Of a stretch of DNA of 64,000 nucleotides, positions 52,898 to 64,000 are shown one piece after another; position 1 is the first letter of the stretch; every line of letters begins with the position of its first letter. The stretch is from Mesaphorura yosii (lineage: Eukaryota; Arthropoda; Collembola; Poduromorpha; Tullbergiidae): NCBI GenBank assembly GCA_009869945.1, contig WIXG01000071.1:62001-126000 (forward strand). Reading direction: 5' to 3'. The notes below the pieces were generated by a model. The model had not been told where the DNA came from, made no database searches, and was given only the letters and a program-made list of their open reading frames with translations. Both the position numbers and the translations under genes were made by a program.

Positions 52898-55800
52898 GCA
52901 AGAATGCAAGTGCACCATAATTTAAGAATCGAATCCTTAAAAGTCAAAGATCCCTTGACATAAATCTTTTTCTAAAGTTTTTCCAATTTATAACATCACA
53001 TCCACTTCCTTCAGGCTGCCCTGCCTGGCTGCTCGCAGCTTTGAGGCTAAAAATTCCTTTGAATGACTGCAGAAGGATATTAAAAGGGTGAGAAAAAATG
53101 CAAGATGTGTACGCATTATTGCAGTTTGTAACCATAAAAATTATCGCTCAAAAGAGCAGCTTCGCCTACATGCAGTATTTTGAATGGAGAATCAGATAAA
53201 GTGATACTCTTTTTCAACCATAAGACGGCATGGCAGAAGAAGGTATTATCTTTGCTTGCCGAGAGAGATAAGTTTTATGGTCATGACATGAACTTCACTG
53301 CACACGGGGTTAGTTCGTGAGATGGAAAGGGTGCTTTGGTGCTGGTTGTTCGCTCTCTTTGCGACGTGACGGTTGCCGGCATCGCCCGGCTTCTTAAGAA
53401 CGAGACGAGAAACGTGCTACGCTGGCAATAGATCTTAAATAATAATAAGCTATGAATAATGTATAAGAAAATTTAAAAAGTATAAGAAAACGAGTACAAG
53501 TAACAATAGACTGTAAAAAGTGCTATATTTTTCCTTTGTTACTGCCTTGCCTTCACTTTGGTGAACCAACTTTTAATTTTCCTCAGTTCCTATTCAGGCA
53601 ACGCACTTCAGAATCTTTTCTGATAATTATATAGAAAAGAGGCTCGAAAATGCTCTTGAAACTATTTTCCGAGACTCGAGAGGCCGTGATGCGATTCTCA
53701 TCAGATTTGATGATGATGACGGCGATTAAGAGCGGAATGATGTGATGTGATGAATTATTACATTCTCCCTTTATCCGCTAATAACAATGCTTGGCTATCG
53801 TCTCCCAATCTGGGTGATTTAAATTTTGAGAGATACAACTTTATCTGTCTGCAAATCTTGGCCTTTTGTGTTGGACGAAAATTATTAACTAGATCATAGA
53901 CGGCTCAATTCAAGCCTTAAATTATAAATCTAATTTATTGCCCTCATCTCGCTTCGCCGTCGCAAAAATAATTGATCCTTCTTTGTCCTTCATCGTGTCA
54001 GTATTTTGATTTGGGGGATTTTTGATCTCATCAAATGATTGCAATTCATCGCGTTAGTATTCCTTGGAAAAATCCTTGCAAGTCAGATTTGGTCAAAATT
54101 CATTTTTTAAGTCATTTTATTGAATACCGCCGAAAAGTGCACCTGTCTGCCTTTATTGCCTGTCTTTGCTTGTAAAAAATTTTAGGAAAGTCTCCAGTGT
54201 CTTGCCTGCCGTCCATCTTGTGCTTTCCCACGATTATCCAACCCAGCCTTTACGCCAACAGTGCTTAAATACTACATAGCATTGCCAAGCTGCTGGAATG
54301 AAAAGCAGCCGACTGGAAGCTAAACGCCCTGTTTTTCTTGGCCAGAATTTGAATATATTACTTACTTCGCGGCCAACTGAATGCATTTGCATTACGCAGT
54401 CAAGCCAAACTTTCATTTAGAACGACTTTGTTTAGGCGGATTCCGAGTTTCGACCATGTTGAGATTGCAGCTCAGCAAAAGTTTTCAAGGTGAAACAAAA
54501 TTGGGAGAAAGTGCCTCGACAGCCACGGCCTGAGCTTGCTCCTGGGATTTGATTCTGGAGCTTATTCCACGGACAAGACTAACTAGAGTCGAGAGGCGAC
54601 TGGAACTAAAAAGAAAGTCTATTCTGCTAATGAGTCACAACTCTTAACTGGTTCTCTTTCTTCGTCATCGTCCCACAGAAAAAAAAGACGAAGCCAGAAG
54701 AAGAGAAGGAGAATATTTTTATTTGGACTCGATTTGTCATTCTTGCTTTGTGCTCGCCACTTTGCACACAATAAACGACCGAGCGTCATGAACTGGATGA
54801 ACTTTTCCGTCTTGTGCTGCTGCCAGTATATAATATTTACTTTCCAGACCGCTTCCATTGCGAGAGCGGCATTCGCAGTATATTAAAAGAACTAAGTGGA
54901 AAACTTTCTTCTCGCATTCAGACCAGACACATCAGTATCACTATCTTCAACACAATACGCGCACGTACGTGCTGTGTGCTTTGCCGGCTGGTGGTGTTTG
55001 GTTGCGGCATTGGCATTATAAATGTGTAGGCAAGTGAAAGCAGTACGCAAGTATGAAAGACAACGCAAAGGCAGGCACTTGTCGCTAATAATTCTCGTTT
55101 ACGTTTGTGTGCCTGCTCTTTTACTTTTGAAACAAAGGAGAAAGTAATGGACCTCAACGACATTTTTCCCCGTTCGTTTCCTCTTCTGTCTTCGTGTATT
55201 TTTGCCAAAAAATGGCCCGTAGCCGGAAAGATACGCCGGCACAGGCACAGAAACAGCTCAGTGTCGGTGCTCTTCCTGAAAATGATTGCCACTCTTGTTT
55301 CCTTTGTGCGCTCCCTGCATTTGTGGAGGAAGGCGGGCAGGAAAAGTTGAATAGTAAAAAAGTTTGAGCCGAGTCACTCAACAACTCAAGTCAAATTGTG
55401 CACATCATCAACCACATGTCCAATGCTCTGTGCTGTTTTATCGCTGCCGCTGCTTTACTCCTTCTCATATCCATCTCTTATGACTGAAGAGTTTAATCAT
55501 TCCATACGCACTGCATACATGTAGTACACCATGGCCTAAGCTACAGCTACGGCTGCAGTTACAACTTTCCCCGTGCCGTATGTATTACAGCATGATGTAT
55601 CGTCGTACATAATATTTAGTTTCCCCAAGTGTAATATAAAATTGAGATGACAGAGCGAGAAAGTCGTGTGTACTGTGACTGTGTACCGTAACGAACGGTT
55701 GGAGTTATCGTTTTCCTTTGATGTTCATGATACATGCAATGCGACGGCAACAGCGACAGTGACCAACAAAACGAAGAGCAGCTTATTGCAGGATATCATT

Positions 55801-56980
55801 TCATCAAAATCATATCAGACCTAACCAAGTGTTCAGTTTAATATTAATAATCATCTGCGTGCTCATTCTGCTGGATTCATTCAATTTTTCATTTTGCTGT
55901 GTGTAACCATTGGGAAAGGGCGTTGCAATATGCGTGTTGTGTTAAAACAACTTCATGCAGCTTGAAAAATGCGCAGAAAAATTCAATTCGGTAAAAATAC
56001 GCAATACAGAATCAAGTAAGCTTCGAATTTTGCGTCTTGATTTTTTCGAACAAGCCCAACTACTGGTCGAGATATTATTTTTCCCGTTTACCTTCCACCA
56101 TTTTCAGGCTGTTATTTGCGAATGATTAAATTATGCTTTCGTAAAATTCCCTTGAAGACAACCTGCCTTGGCGAAAGCCGCTTGAGATTGGGATGATGCA
56201 CTTAAAACGGATCTCAGCCTAAATTGCATTGCGCCACGACCACGTACTAAAGTGAATTAATTTATTTGGGCTTAGGTTTGGCCATTGTTTAATTATCATG
56301 GGACACATCCAATGCACGAGTGGGAATGTGGATCACGCGTACGCGGGCGAGTGTCGTAACTCAAATCTGTTTCACCCTAACGCTTGCCTGCCTGCACTAA
56401 TGCGGTTATATCGTTTTAATAGTTAATAGATGTTAATGTGATATGTGTCTTGTTGGGGTTTCAGGTTTACGAGTAAGCATTTTATGTGAAATGGGTTTCT
56501 GGACGGCCAGAGTTGAAGGTTCATTTAATTTTCTCCGCTCTCGCCGCCTGCAGATCATCCCAGGAGCAGTGCGACTCAGAAACCATGCTTGCCTGGTTGC
56601 TTTCGAGGACTGGTATGGCCGGGATTGCATTATTTATAAATATATCGGACTCTGCATGTGAAGTGATGAGGACGAGAGACTTCGGATTGCAGTGTTTGTT
56701 GTCTGCTGTATTTTAAATTTCAAGTATCTGCGTAAACATCATTTTTGGGGTTTTATTTCCTATTTTCACTGCCGTAGCCTCTCTCTTCGTGCTTCATGGA
56801 ACTCAACTCAACACCATAAAATACATAAATGTATACAAAGTACAAGCACTTATCAGCAAGAATCGTCTCCGCTGCGGCTGCATGCCACGCACTGGTGGTG
56901 AATCGGAATCAAACACTCCATTTACCTCCAACCATCCTTGACGATTCTCTTGTCACTCTTTGTACATAACCAACCAGCAC

Positions 56981-57053
56981 ACCATCAACATCAGCATCCC
57001 ATCACCACCGCCATCAGCAACAAACCAAACTATCACCATCACCATCTCATCAT
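56981..57053. repeat. Imperfect CAT/CAC trinucleotide tract
   Basis: About 70 bases are made largely of CAT, CAC, CAA and CAG triplets. It is open in some frames only because of its triplet composition. It is probably a decayed microsatellite and not coding. Confidence 0.6.
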
Positions 57054-60000
57054 CCAAAGCTCTGAACATCATCTGCACGAACGCGAAATGCAGTGAGATC
57101 ATTCTCTTTACATAATGCTCTGCTTCCATTCCTTGCATGAACAGGCAACAATAAACATTAGGCACAACGCAGCAGCACCGCAAATAAAATCATAATCATA
57201 GCATGCAGCTCACAGGCCTCAGAGCAGGAGCCAAGCTATTGCCGGTTCCATCAGCCTGCAGCAGGTTGTTCGTGTAGTAATTCCCAGTCAAATTGCACCG
57301 CAGGCAAATCAGCCACAATTCGCGTGTTTGCTTGCGAAAGAGTCAAATGAAATGTCAACAATTTTAATGGACTTTACCCAAGCGCAAGCCCAGAAAGTGC
57401 AGACTGCTGACAAGTGAAATGAAAATTATTGTTTAAGAAGACTCAATTCACTTACTCGGCCGCGCTCTCATCGCAAAGTGCGCATAAATCTTGGCGTGGA
57501 AAAATGCATAGAATTTTGTGGCATTTTGTTTCAAAACAATTGTTCACCGTGCCCTGCCTTCATTATTGTGTGATATAAATCTTGCAAATGCTGAGAAAGA
57601 AAAGAATCGTTGCGTGTCTGCCATTTTCATGGAAAGACAATTCCGTGTCACGGTGCACGGCGAGTATCAAGTTACTAAACCGAGCGCGAGCTATTCCTTT
57701 TTGCTGAGCGAGCTGTCGCAGTGTTTAATTCAATTGGAGGACATTTTCTACAGCCGCCTGACAAACAGCCCGGCTCACATTTTTGCAAATAGACCAAGAC
57801 TGCACGCAGAGATATATGGCGTCATAATATTGATTGCACACTATTTATCGACTTGTGGGTGTACGTTGCTTGTGCGAAGACGTGTTATATGATATCTCGT
57901 CGTCAATTCAATACTTTTTCAATTCTTTCTCCTGGAAGACAGATAGGCATTAAAAAGACGCAAAGTTTCAGATAAAAATAATGGCCTTTTTCTATGCTTG
58001 GCTTCTTTTCTTTTCGCTTGGTGAGCATTCATGCAATGCGGGAAAGAATTTCTCCGCACATCTTCCCATTGCCTGTTCGATATTTCTCCTTCTGTGTATA
58101 ATAACGTTCGACTCTCTCTGGCGAGGCTCACAGGCCATAGCTCACGGGTTGGCAAATAGCATGGCACAGCAGTTAGTTGCTCAAAGTGGAACTCCACCAT
58201 TTTCTTGTTCATCATCAATACAACTAAATTTACGAATGCTGACGAGAGCAATTTCAGTTGCTTTTCTCCTTCCTGGCAGCGCATTCGGTGCGATGGTTTT
58301 CAGTTTCCAGTTTTGCTGCTTTCATTTCCCTGCACTGTCGTTCTTTAAACTCATCTCAACTCAACGAAGACTCTACGCGCGTCCTTCATCTGTCTATTTT
58401 GGGGTTTACAAATCTTTCTTTCTCTCTCTATTTTATTCCTTTACAACACAGACTTCCTGGAATCCTTTTGTATAAGATTAATACAATCTTGGATTCCTTT
58501 TCTTTCCATTTCCATTCTGCGCACTTGCGTTTGAAGATCCGTGAGCAGAGGGTCTTCCAAGTCCAATATAGTAGTCAAGCCTGTGACTTCATTTTATAGG
58601 ACTTATTTGCATGTATTTTAGTCGTATGTTGAAATTGGATTAAAAAAATTTTCTCATTCTCATGGAAAAATAATCCAATTTTTGAAAAGTTGGGTCAAAT
58701 TTTAATGTTGGCGAGCTCGAATTCTAAAGCGTGTGGCACGGCGTAAGCACTTTTGCGTATTCATTAACAAAAGTTTATTTTTATTGGTTTTAATATTTCT
58801 TTGCATGCATTTAAAAAGCTCCAACTTTTCCATTCCATTCCCTGTTAACAAGATTCATTTTTTTGCCAATTATTTTACCTCGGCAAAACTTTCCGTCGCC
58901 CTGTCAAGCTCTGCCGTGGTGTAGTGTATATAATTATAATCCGCTTTTATTCCAGCAGTATTCTGGCATTAAGTTTTTGACAGAAGTGGGAGGATAACTT
59001 TGGAAACTTGAAACACAGAACAGACTTCAAGAGAAAGCGTTCATCTGAAGAAATGGTTTTTACCTTTCCTCTCCACGCAGGACGGGAAGATGTTCGTCAG
59101 CGCCAACATCAGCACGAATGCATTCTGTATTGTGTTGCTTTCATCGATCAAAGGCGCTTCCTACCTTGTCGGTCTGGCCATTTCTATTGCCATCATTATG
59201 CCTTACACTGCACATTACGAAAGCAGGCAGGGGCACAAAGAAGAAGCCTCGGAACAGTGCGGAGAATAGCAGGAAAGACGCAAGAAGGAGAAAACTTGTC
59301 TTCAAACATGTCAAGAACATACTTTTACTTTCCAGGAAAGATTTCAACCTGTCCTCGAACTGGTGAAATTCCTCAAAGCAATTCTATAAAGAGAAATACT
59401 GCTCAACAATAAGTACAAAGCACGCTCACATAATCGTGCAGACTCATCCTTTGGTGCTCAGCTCAGCACGGCACTTTTATTTCTTGGAAATTCAAGGCAA
59501 CGTAAAGAGAAAGTGAAACTTAACAACAATTCAGCAATTTTTTATTATCCTTCTCGCTTTTCGCTTATTTTTCATTTCCAACATCTCAACAAGTTTTCCC
59601 ATTTATGGCACCAGCCAACAAAGGCGCACCGACGTTGAGCATTAATTATGTATCTTCTGTAAATGCCAAACTTTGTTTTTAAGCACTGAATGAGTAAAAG
59701 GCGACTTACGATTAATTTCTGTGTGAATCCTGCGCATTGGAGTCTCCCATTGTCGATTACGATCGAGTGATAGGCTGGACGTTAGGAGAGAATAATGAAG
59801 CAAGGAATGCAAGGAACGATTTTGGGCGAATTTGAAGAAAGCATAAACGTAAATTTATTTTTCTCAGTTTTAGCATTATATCAAAAGTACATACAACATT
59901 ACAATGTAGCAATTATGACATAAACTTGCTTCTAAGGGACTCGGCAGCAGTAGAGCAGGGCAGAGCAAAGGATAAATAATGAATCTTACAAATGAGCTTG

Positions 60001-62395
60001 AGCCATATACGCTTGTAATTATTTATCAAGTCGATAATTGTAACCTAACCAGAACCATCGCCTACTGCCTTATTTGTACATTTTAATTTAAATTCGTTTG
60101 CTGGATTCACTGCACTGCGTAGACTTTCTAAGCTTTACTGGTTGTACGTATGTGTACTTGTTTACTGTTTACTTCCCTATATGATAAATTCAGTGAATAC
60201 AATTTTGTTAGCAGGAGCCTGCATTTATACATTCAAAGGATTCACACTTTTACTTTACGTTACGGTAATCTTGGCTAATACTACTACATACATAAACAAT
60301 TCACATCTGCTATCTGCTGCATTGCTCTGAATGGGAACCGGCCAAATAATCATAAAACACCTGTTCCAAATTATGGTCGGCAATAAATACGGTGGTTCGT
60401 GGATGAGAGACAGGGAAGAGTAGTTTACGCATTGACATTGTATTCATTTGTTCAGCATTCAGCAGCAGCATTGGAGGATCGGTGCACTTGCAGCAGCTTG
60501 TGTGTTGATACAGATACGCATAACAATAAGAAACAGCTTCAGAAGAAGAAAAGGATGCTCCAAGCACAGCACAGGGCACACATGTGCGCAGCAATGAATG
60601 AGATGAGCATACGCGATTGCCTCTTTTCTTTTCTTACTCTGTACTCGTTAACCAACCTTTAGGAAAGTCTGTGTAACAAAAAATAAAAAATATGCATAAA
60701 TTTTTATAAAGCCTTAATGTTTAATTGATTTTTACTATAAAAGGAGCCAGGACACGAACGCCGTAGTGCGATAAGGTAGTGCACTACAATGCATGGGCAC
60801 AGAGTGACTGGCATAGATAAACATTTAGTTTGGAAATTAATTCCATTATACAACCCCTAAGCATGCCATGAACTCGCAAAAGACTAATCGATTTCCAATT
60901 TTCCTATTTCCAGACCGAGAAATAAATTGACCTGCCCGAAAATAATTACCGAAACAATTCGCGCCAGACAACAAAAACTTCGCAGAAGTTCACCGTAAAA
61001 CACGTTTAGCCGTAAACTTTTGTGCAAATTATGTATCGCCACGAGTGGGATCTCGCGCTCAGTCGCTTCAGCACAGCACTCATTTACCCGTATTTATCAT
61101 TTCTTGTTCGCTTTTGTTGAGAAAAAGTTAAAAGTTGTATTTTTAACAAAAGTTTGTTCTCTGGGCCTGGACTATGGACTGTAATTTTTAGTACCGGATT
61201 TTAACTCATTTTGCCAAAGTTTACTTTTTCGTTTTGTAACCACCACGCCGTGTTGAAGGCAAAAAAAACTACTGCTTTGAATGGAGTATTTTGGAGCTTC
61301 AGTGGAAAAGCTTATGAAACTGCAAACGTTTGGGTTTTATTTTACACGAGAAATTAGAAAAGGTGGGCACATCGAACATAATAGCGGAAAAGAGATACAA
61401 AGAATCTCTAGGCTCTCTTATTGCATAACCCGAACCGACATTTTTATGTCTTTCTTTTGAACTCCCTGCCTGCTTGACTCCGCTGGCAATGGCTACGAAT
61501 TTTGAACTGTCACCACCATTGTATCATCATCGTCAATGGCCTACAAACGTTTTAGTGCAAAATGTTAACTCGGTGCGTCTGAAACTGATACTGCAATGGC
61601 AGAATGGCTGCGGTGTGATTTGGTGGCCTGACGGATTTATTCTCACCTGCGGCACCTTGCACGGATAGTTTTAACCTTCAAGTTTGACTTATGGTAATGT
61701 TGTGCAATGGAACTGGCAGCGCCAGTGCAATTAAAATGTTTCAGAAACCTGAAACATAAACCAGCAACTACAAGATTTAATTACATGGCACGTGATCGAT
61801 ATCTTTCGAGCCGGGCATGGACATGATTCGAGATCGCAAGATTCAATATTTATACAGCATCTTGCACTGCACAGTGCTGCGCATGTCTAAGGTCAGATTC
61901 ACCTTGCTCTTGCTCTCACTCGGTCATCAATTGCTCAACTCCCTTCGGGTTTATGTCAAAACACAAGAACAAGTAAATACAAAGTGGTAGCAGGCAGCGA
62001 GATGAAGAGGTGATAAGTGTATTTAAGGTGGTTGTTAATCGTCAACATTTTATTACGAGTGTACACGTATAAGAAGATCAAATGCGAGCCCTAAGCCTTC
62101 AGCCTGAGCCTGTCCCTAAGCGCCATAATTTATGCAGGAGCACGCATTTTCACAACAAATAAAAATGATTTAACACAATGAAGACTACGAAAAATCATCC
62201 CATGCAACTAGAAACCAGCCACAACTTCAGCTTCTTTAATTCTCCGTTCTGTTTGTCTACTATTCGAAGAAACTCGAAACCCATCGCCATTGCATTGCAA
62301 GCGAAATGAAAAAAGAACGTACGCGTACGAATTATTATTACATTATGTGTCATGTCATGTTTAAACTCATTTCACGTCAGCCACGTAATAAATAT

Positions 62396-62415
62396 TTGAC
62401 TTGACTTGACTTGAC
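62396..62415. repeat. TTGAC x4 tandem repeat
   Basis: Four exact tandem TTGAC units, the cleanest pentamer microsatellite in the window. Confidence 0.95.
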
Positions 62416-62569
62416 TTCAATGAGGTTTCAAACATAAATGTGGTACTGTTAATATTTATGCAATGCAGTACGACTGAGGGCTCAGGAATAGAAACATTTA
62501 CATTGCGAGAAAAACACGAATTACAATATTGTGGCATTAAATGATTTCTGAAGACATGCGTACGTTTGA

Positions 62570-62591
62570 TTCATGATTCTTGAATCATGAA
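62570..62591. repeat. Short inverted repeat, 10-bp arms, 2-base spacer
   Basis: TTCATGATTC and GAATCATGAA flank TT. An inverted repeat of this size is expected about once by chance in a window this long, so no function is claimed. Confidence 0.85.
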
Positions 62592-62752
62592 GCGTATTCA
62601 TTTCATGTTCGGCGTATAATTGTTGCACGGGGTTTTAGGTTTCAGATATGGAATGATTACGACACGATTATGATTAAGGCGAGGCAGCGCTGACTGGTGA
62701 CTGCTGGTGCTGGGACTGATTTAGAATAATGTGAATTGATTAAGGATGAAGA

Positions 62753-62765
62753 AGATGATGATGAT
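62753..62765. repeat. GAT trinucleotide repeat
   Basis: Four GAT units after GAAGAA. It is a short simple repeat. Confidence 0.8.
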
Positions 62766-63416
62766 AGGGAAGTGAATTCAGGCACAGCCTGGCTGACTGG
62801 CATAGTACGGCAAGTTGCGTGTAGGTTTCCAATAATCGAATTTACATTTTTGGTAAAAAATAATGCGAGCCGTGAGCACTGGGCAGTGTGAAGCCAAGCC
62901 AAGCCTTGTCTTTTATGAGATGCTAAAGTTAGACAGGCGCTATTAGGAACCCAATGACTTCTTCACATTGAATGGACTCAATGAATAAAAAATGAATTGT
63001 CAAAAGTAGTTAGTTGAAATATTTATAAATAAATAATCCCCACGGACTGCCAACTGACTTTCGGCTACAAGCGCACATGGAAGTTGGTCTCGTATTATGC
63101 TGGCAGGTAACTGATGCTGAGCAGCTTCTTAGCCAGCCAAGTAAGTAAAGAGCGAGCAGGTTGCTATTAGACATTAGAGATTGTGACTGTGATCTGAGCG
63201 CGAGTTAAGAATAGTACAATTTCTATTTTCCGATGACAATAGGATTCCCTATGGTGACAGAGTGCTTAAGCTATCACGCATGACGATGATGATAAGATGC
63301 TCTTTCTCTCCTACACGTTAATGTTTGGCGAAGGATCGTCTTTGCAGCGCAGCAGCGTTATTCGATAGATGAATGATAAATTTTTAAAAAGAAAAGGGAC
63401 ATAATAATGAATAAGT

Positions 63417-63432
63417 AAATAATAATAATAAA
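63417..63432. repeat. AAT trinucleotide repeat just inside the intron
   Basis: A run of AAT units lies 20-35 bases downstream of the terminal exon's donor on the minus strand. It explains the Ile-rich translated tail seen if the exon is read through. Confidence 0.8.
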
Positions 63433-63447
63433 TTGTTCTTTTAAGAC

Positions 63448-63456
63448 TCTTACCTG
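63448..63456 (-). other. 5' splice site (donor) of the terminal exon
   Basis: On the minus strand the sequence reads CAG|GTAAGA, with the exon's last base at 63454 and the intron's first base at 63453. This is close to the metazoan donor consensus MAG|GTRAGT. The first nine intron bases, GTAAGAGTC, are repeated exactly at the candidate ratchet site near 23844. Confidence 0.7.
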
Positions 63457-64000
63457 TTGCATTTTCTCGAAATCCAGCCACGGTCTCTGTATATGTCTTG
63501 GATTATGATGACGATGCCTTTTGCGTGAAGTCGAGTCTCTCCCACTACGTGAGGTTCTTCCATTAGCAGCAGCCGTGGTTGCAGTCTCGTGATGATGACG
63601 ATTGTTGTGAGTGCCACGGCCATCTTGTTGACCCTCGCCCAACAGAGCATGCGTCTGGTTGCAATTACCGCCATTCATTAAGCCATGGTTCTGAGAAGAC
63701 AGAGCATTCGAAGAAGCATTGTGTTGTACAGCACCAATAGTAGCAACAGAAGCAGAAGTATTGTTCGGATCCACGGTACGTGGGCGAAGCCCACGGAAAA
63801 CACCACCAGAGTGACCATTCATTAAGCAAAGTGGGCCACCGGACCCAACCACACTCCCGTTGCCTTGATCCGATGAGGAGATTGAACCGGGCGGTGAGTT
63901 TGATGCAAAGAGAAACAGTTTCGGCGGTGGTGACTGTGATCGACTCGGCTTGTGAGCCGAGGCCGGTGGTGAGGTACAGAATTCAACTGGTGTCGAGACT
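63454..64000 (-). CDS. 3' part of a coding exon, Ser/Pro/Asn/His-rich protein, family not recognised (partial at window edge)
   Basis: The minus-strand frame is open from the window edge through 182 complete codons to a splice donor at 63453. Residues 1-45 are rich in Ser and Pro, followed by a Gly/Asn/His/Ser-rich stretch. A basic patch RKRHRHH lies at residues 159-165, and the non-repetitive segment HIQRPWLDFEKMQQ at 169-182. The exon ends CAACAG and is followed at once by GTAAGAGTC, a strong 5' splice site; reading on past it soon gives a low-complexity Ile/Leu/Phe tail and a stop, which supports splicing there. The exon ends in phase 0. No start can be assigned: the first ATG in view is at residue 60 and the frame is open upstream of it. 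The composition suggests a disordered nuclear or scaffold protein, but that is inference. The coding call rests on the long bias-free frame plus the donor. Confidence 0.62.

Larger units (their letters stand above)
23879..63447. other. Gene-free stretch between ratchet point A and the terminal exon's donor
   Basis: About 39.6 kb with no frame I can identify as a gene, apart from the doubtful one at 36568. It holds the 32-bp palindrome at 43903, the stem-loop at 46404, the 18-bp palindrome at 52880, several low-complexity tracts and many pentamer clusters. In the intron model this is the first and longest segment removed. Confidence 0.5.
1..63453 (-). other. Probable giant intron, 3' end outside the window
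   Basis: From the donor at 63453 to base 1 I found no minus-strand frame that looks like a continuation of the terminal exon. Candidate acceptors exist, but none leads into a convincing coding frame. For example, a good pyrimidine-tract acceptor at 17826 would put TGA first in phase 0. The simplest reading is one intron of more than 63 kb. Short exons under about 100 nt could be missed by eye, and separate genes in the region cannot be excluded. Introns of this size are typical of neuronal and developmental genes in arthropods. Confidence 0.5.

Noticed and set aside
56953-57183. Met/Val/Asp-rich minus-strand frame
   Set aside because: It is the translation of an imperfect CAT/CAC trinucleotide tract, not a gene.
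57981-58475. 164-codon plus-strand frame with a hydrophobic start
   Set aside because: It lies in pyrimidine-rich sequence that naturally yields Phe/Leu/Ser-rich open frames. No domain or splice context is seen, and two overlapping frames are also open.

Overview
The window looks like nuclear DNA from an invertebrate animal, most plausibly an arthropod. It is AT-rich by eye, has almost no long open frames in 64 kb, no operon-like gene packing, GT-AG splice signals with pyrimidine tracts, and many short imperfect microsatellites. The exact lineage cannot be read from it. I found no rRNA, tRNA, CRISPR array, transposase or reverse-transcriptase remnant, and no known conserved animal microRNA.

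Right edge (63454-64000, minus strand): the only convincing coding sequence. It is the 3' part of a coding exon for a low-complexity Ser/Pro/Asn/His-rich protein. It has a basic patch, then a compact, probably conserved segment ending in PWLDFEKMQQ, directly followed by a strong splice donor (CAG|GTAAGAGTC). I do not recognise the family; the composition suggests a nuclear regulatory or adaptor protein. The exon ends in phase 0.

Rest of the window (1-63453): read on the minus strand this is best explained as one very large intron of that gene, still running at base 1. Two sites inside it, on the same strand, have the form of recursive-splicing (ratchet) sites, with a pyrimidine tract and CAG joined directly to GTAAG. 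Their junctions lie at 23845/23844 and 11887/11886. The first repeats the exact 12 bases of the upstream exon's donor. If real, they would divide the intron into steps of about 39.6 kb, 12.0 kb and more than 11.9 kb. Each site also has a second possible donor about 60 nt downstream, with an in-frame stop before it.

Remaining structure: a perfect 32-bp palindrome at 43903-43934; a long stem-loop near 46404-46463; two 18-bp palindromes made of GTGCA/TGCAC units; and dispersed short clusters of pentamer or tetramer units (GGCAY, GAGTC, TTGAC, GCCT) that recur across the whole window. One 225-residue ATG-initiated frame (36568-37245, plus) is unusually long for this sequence but unrecognised.
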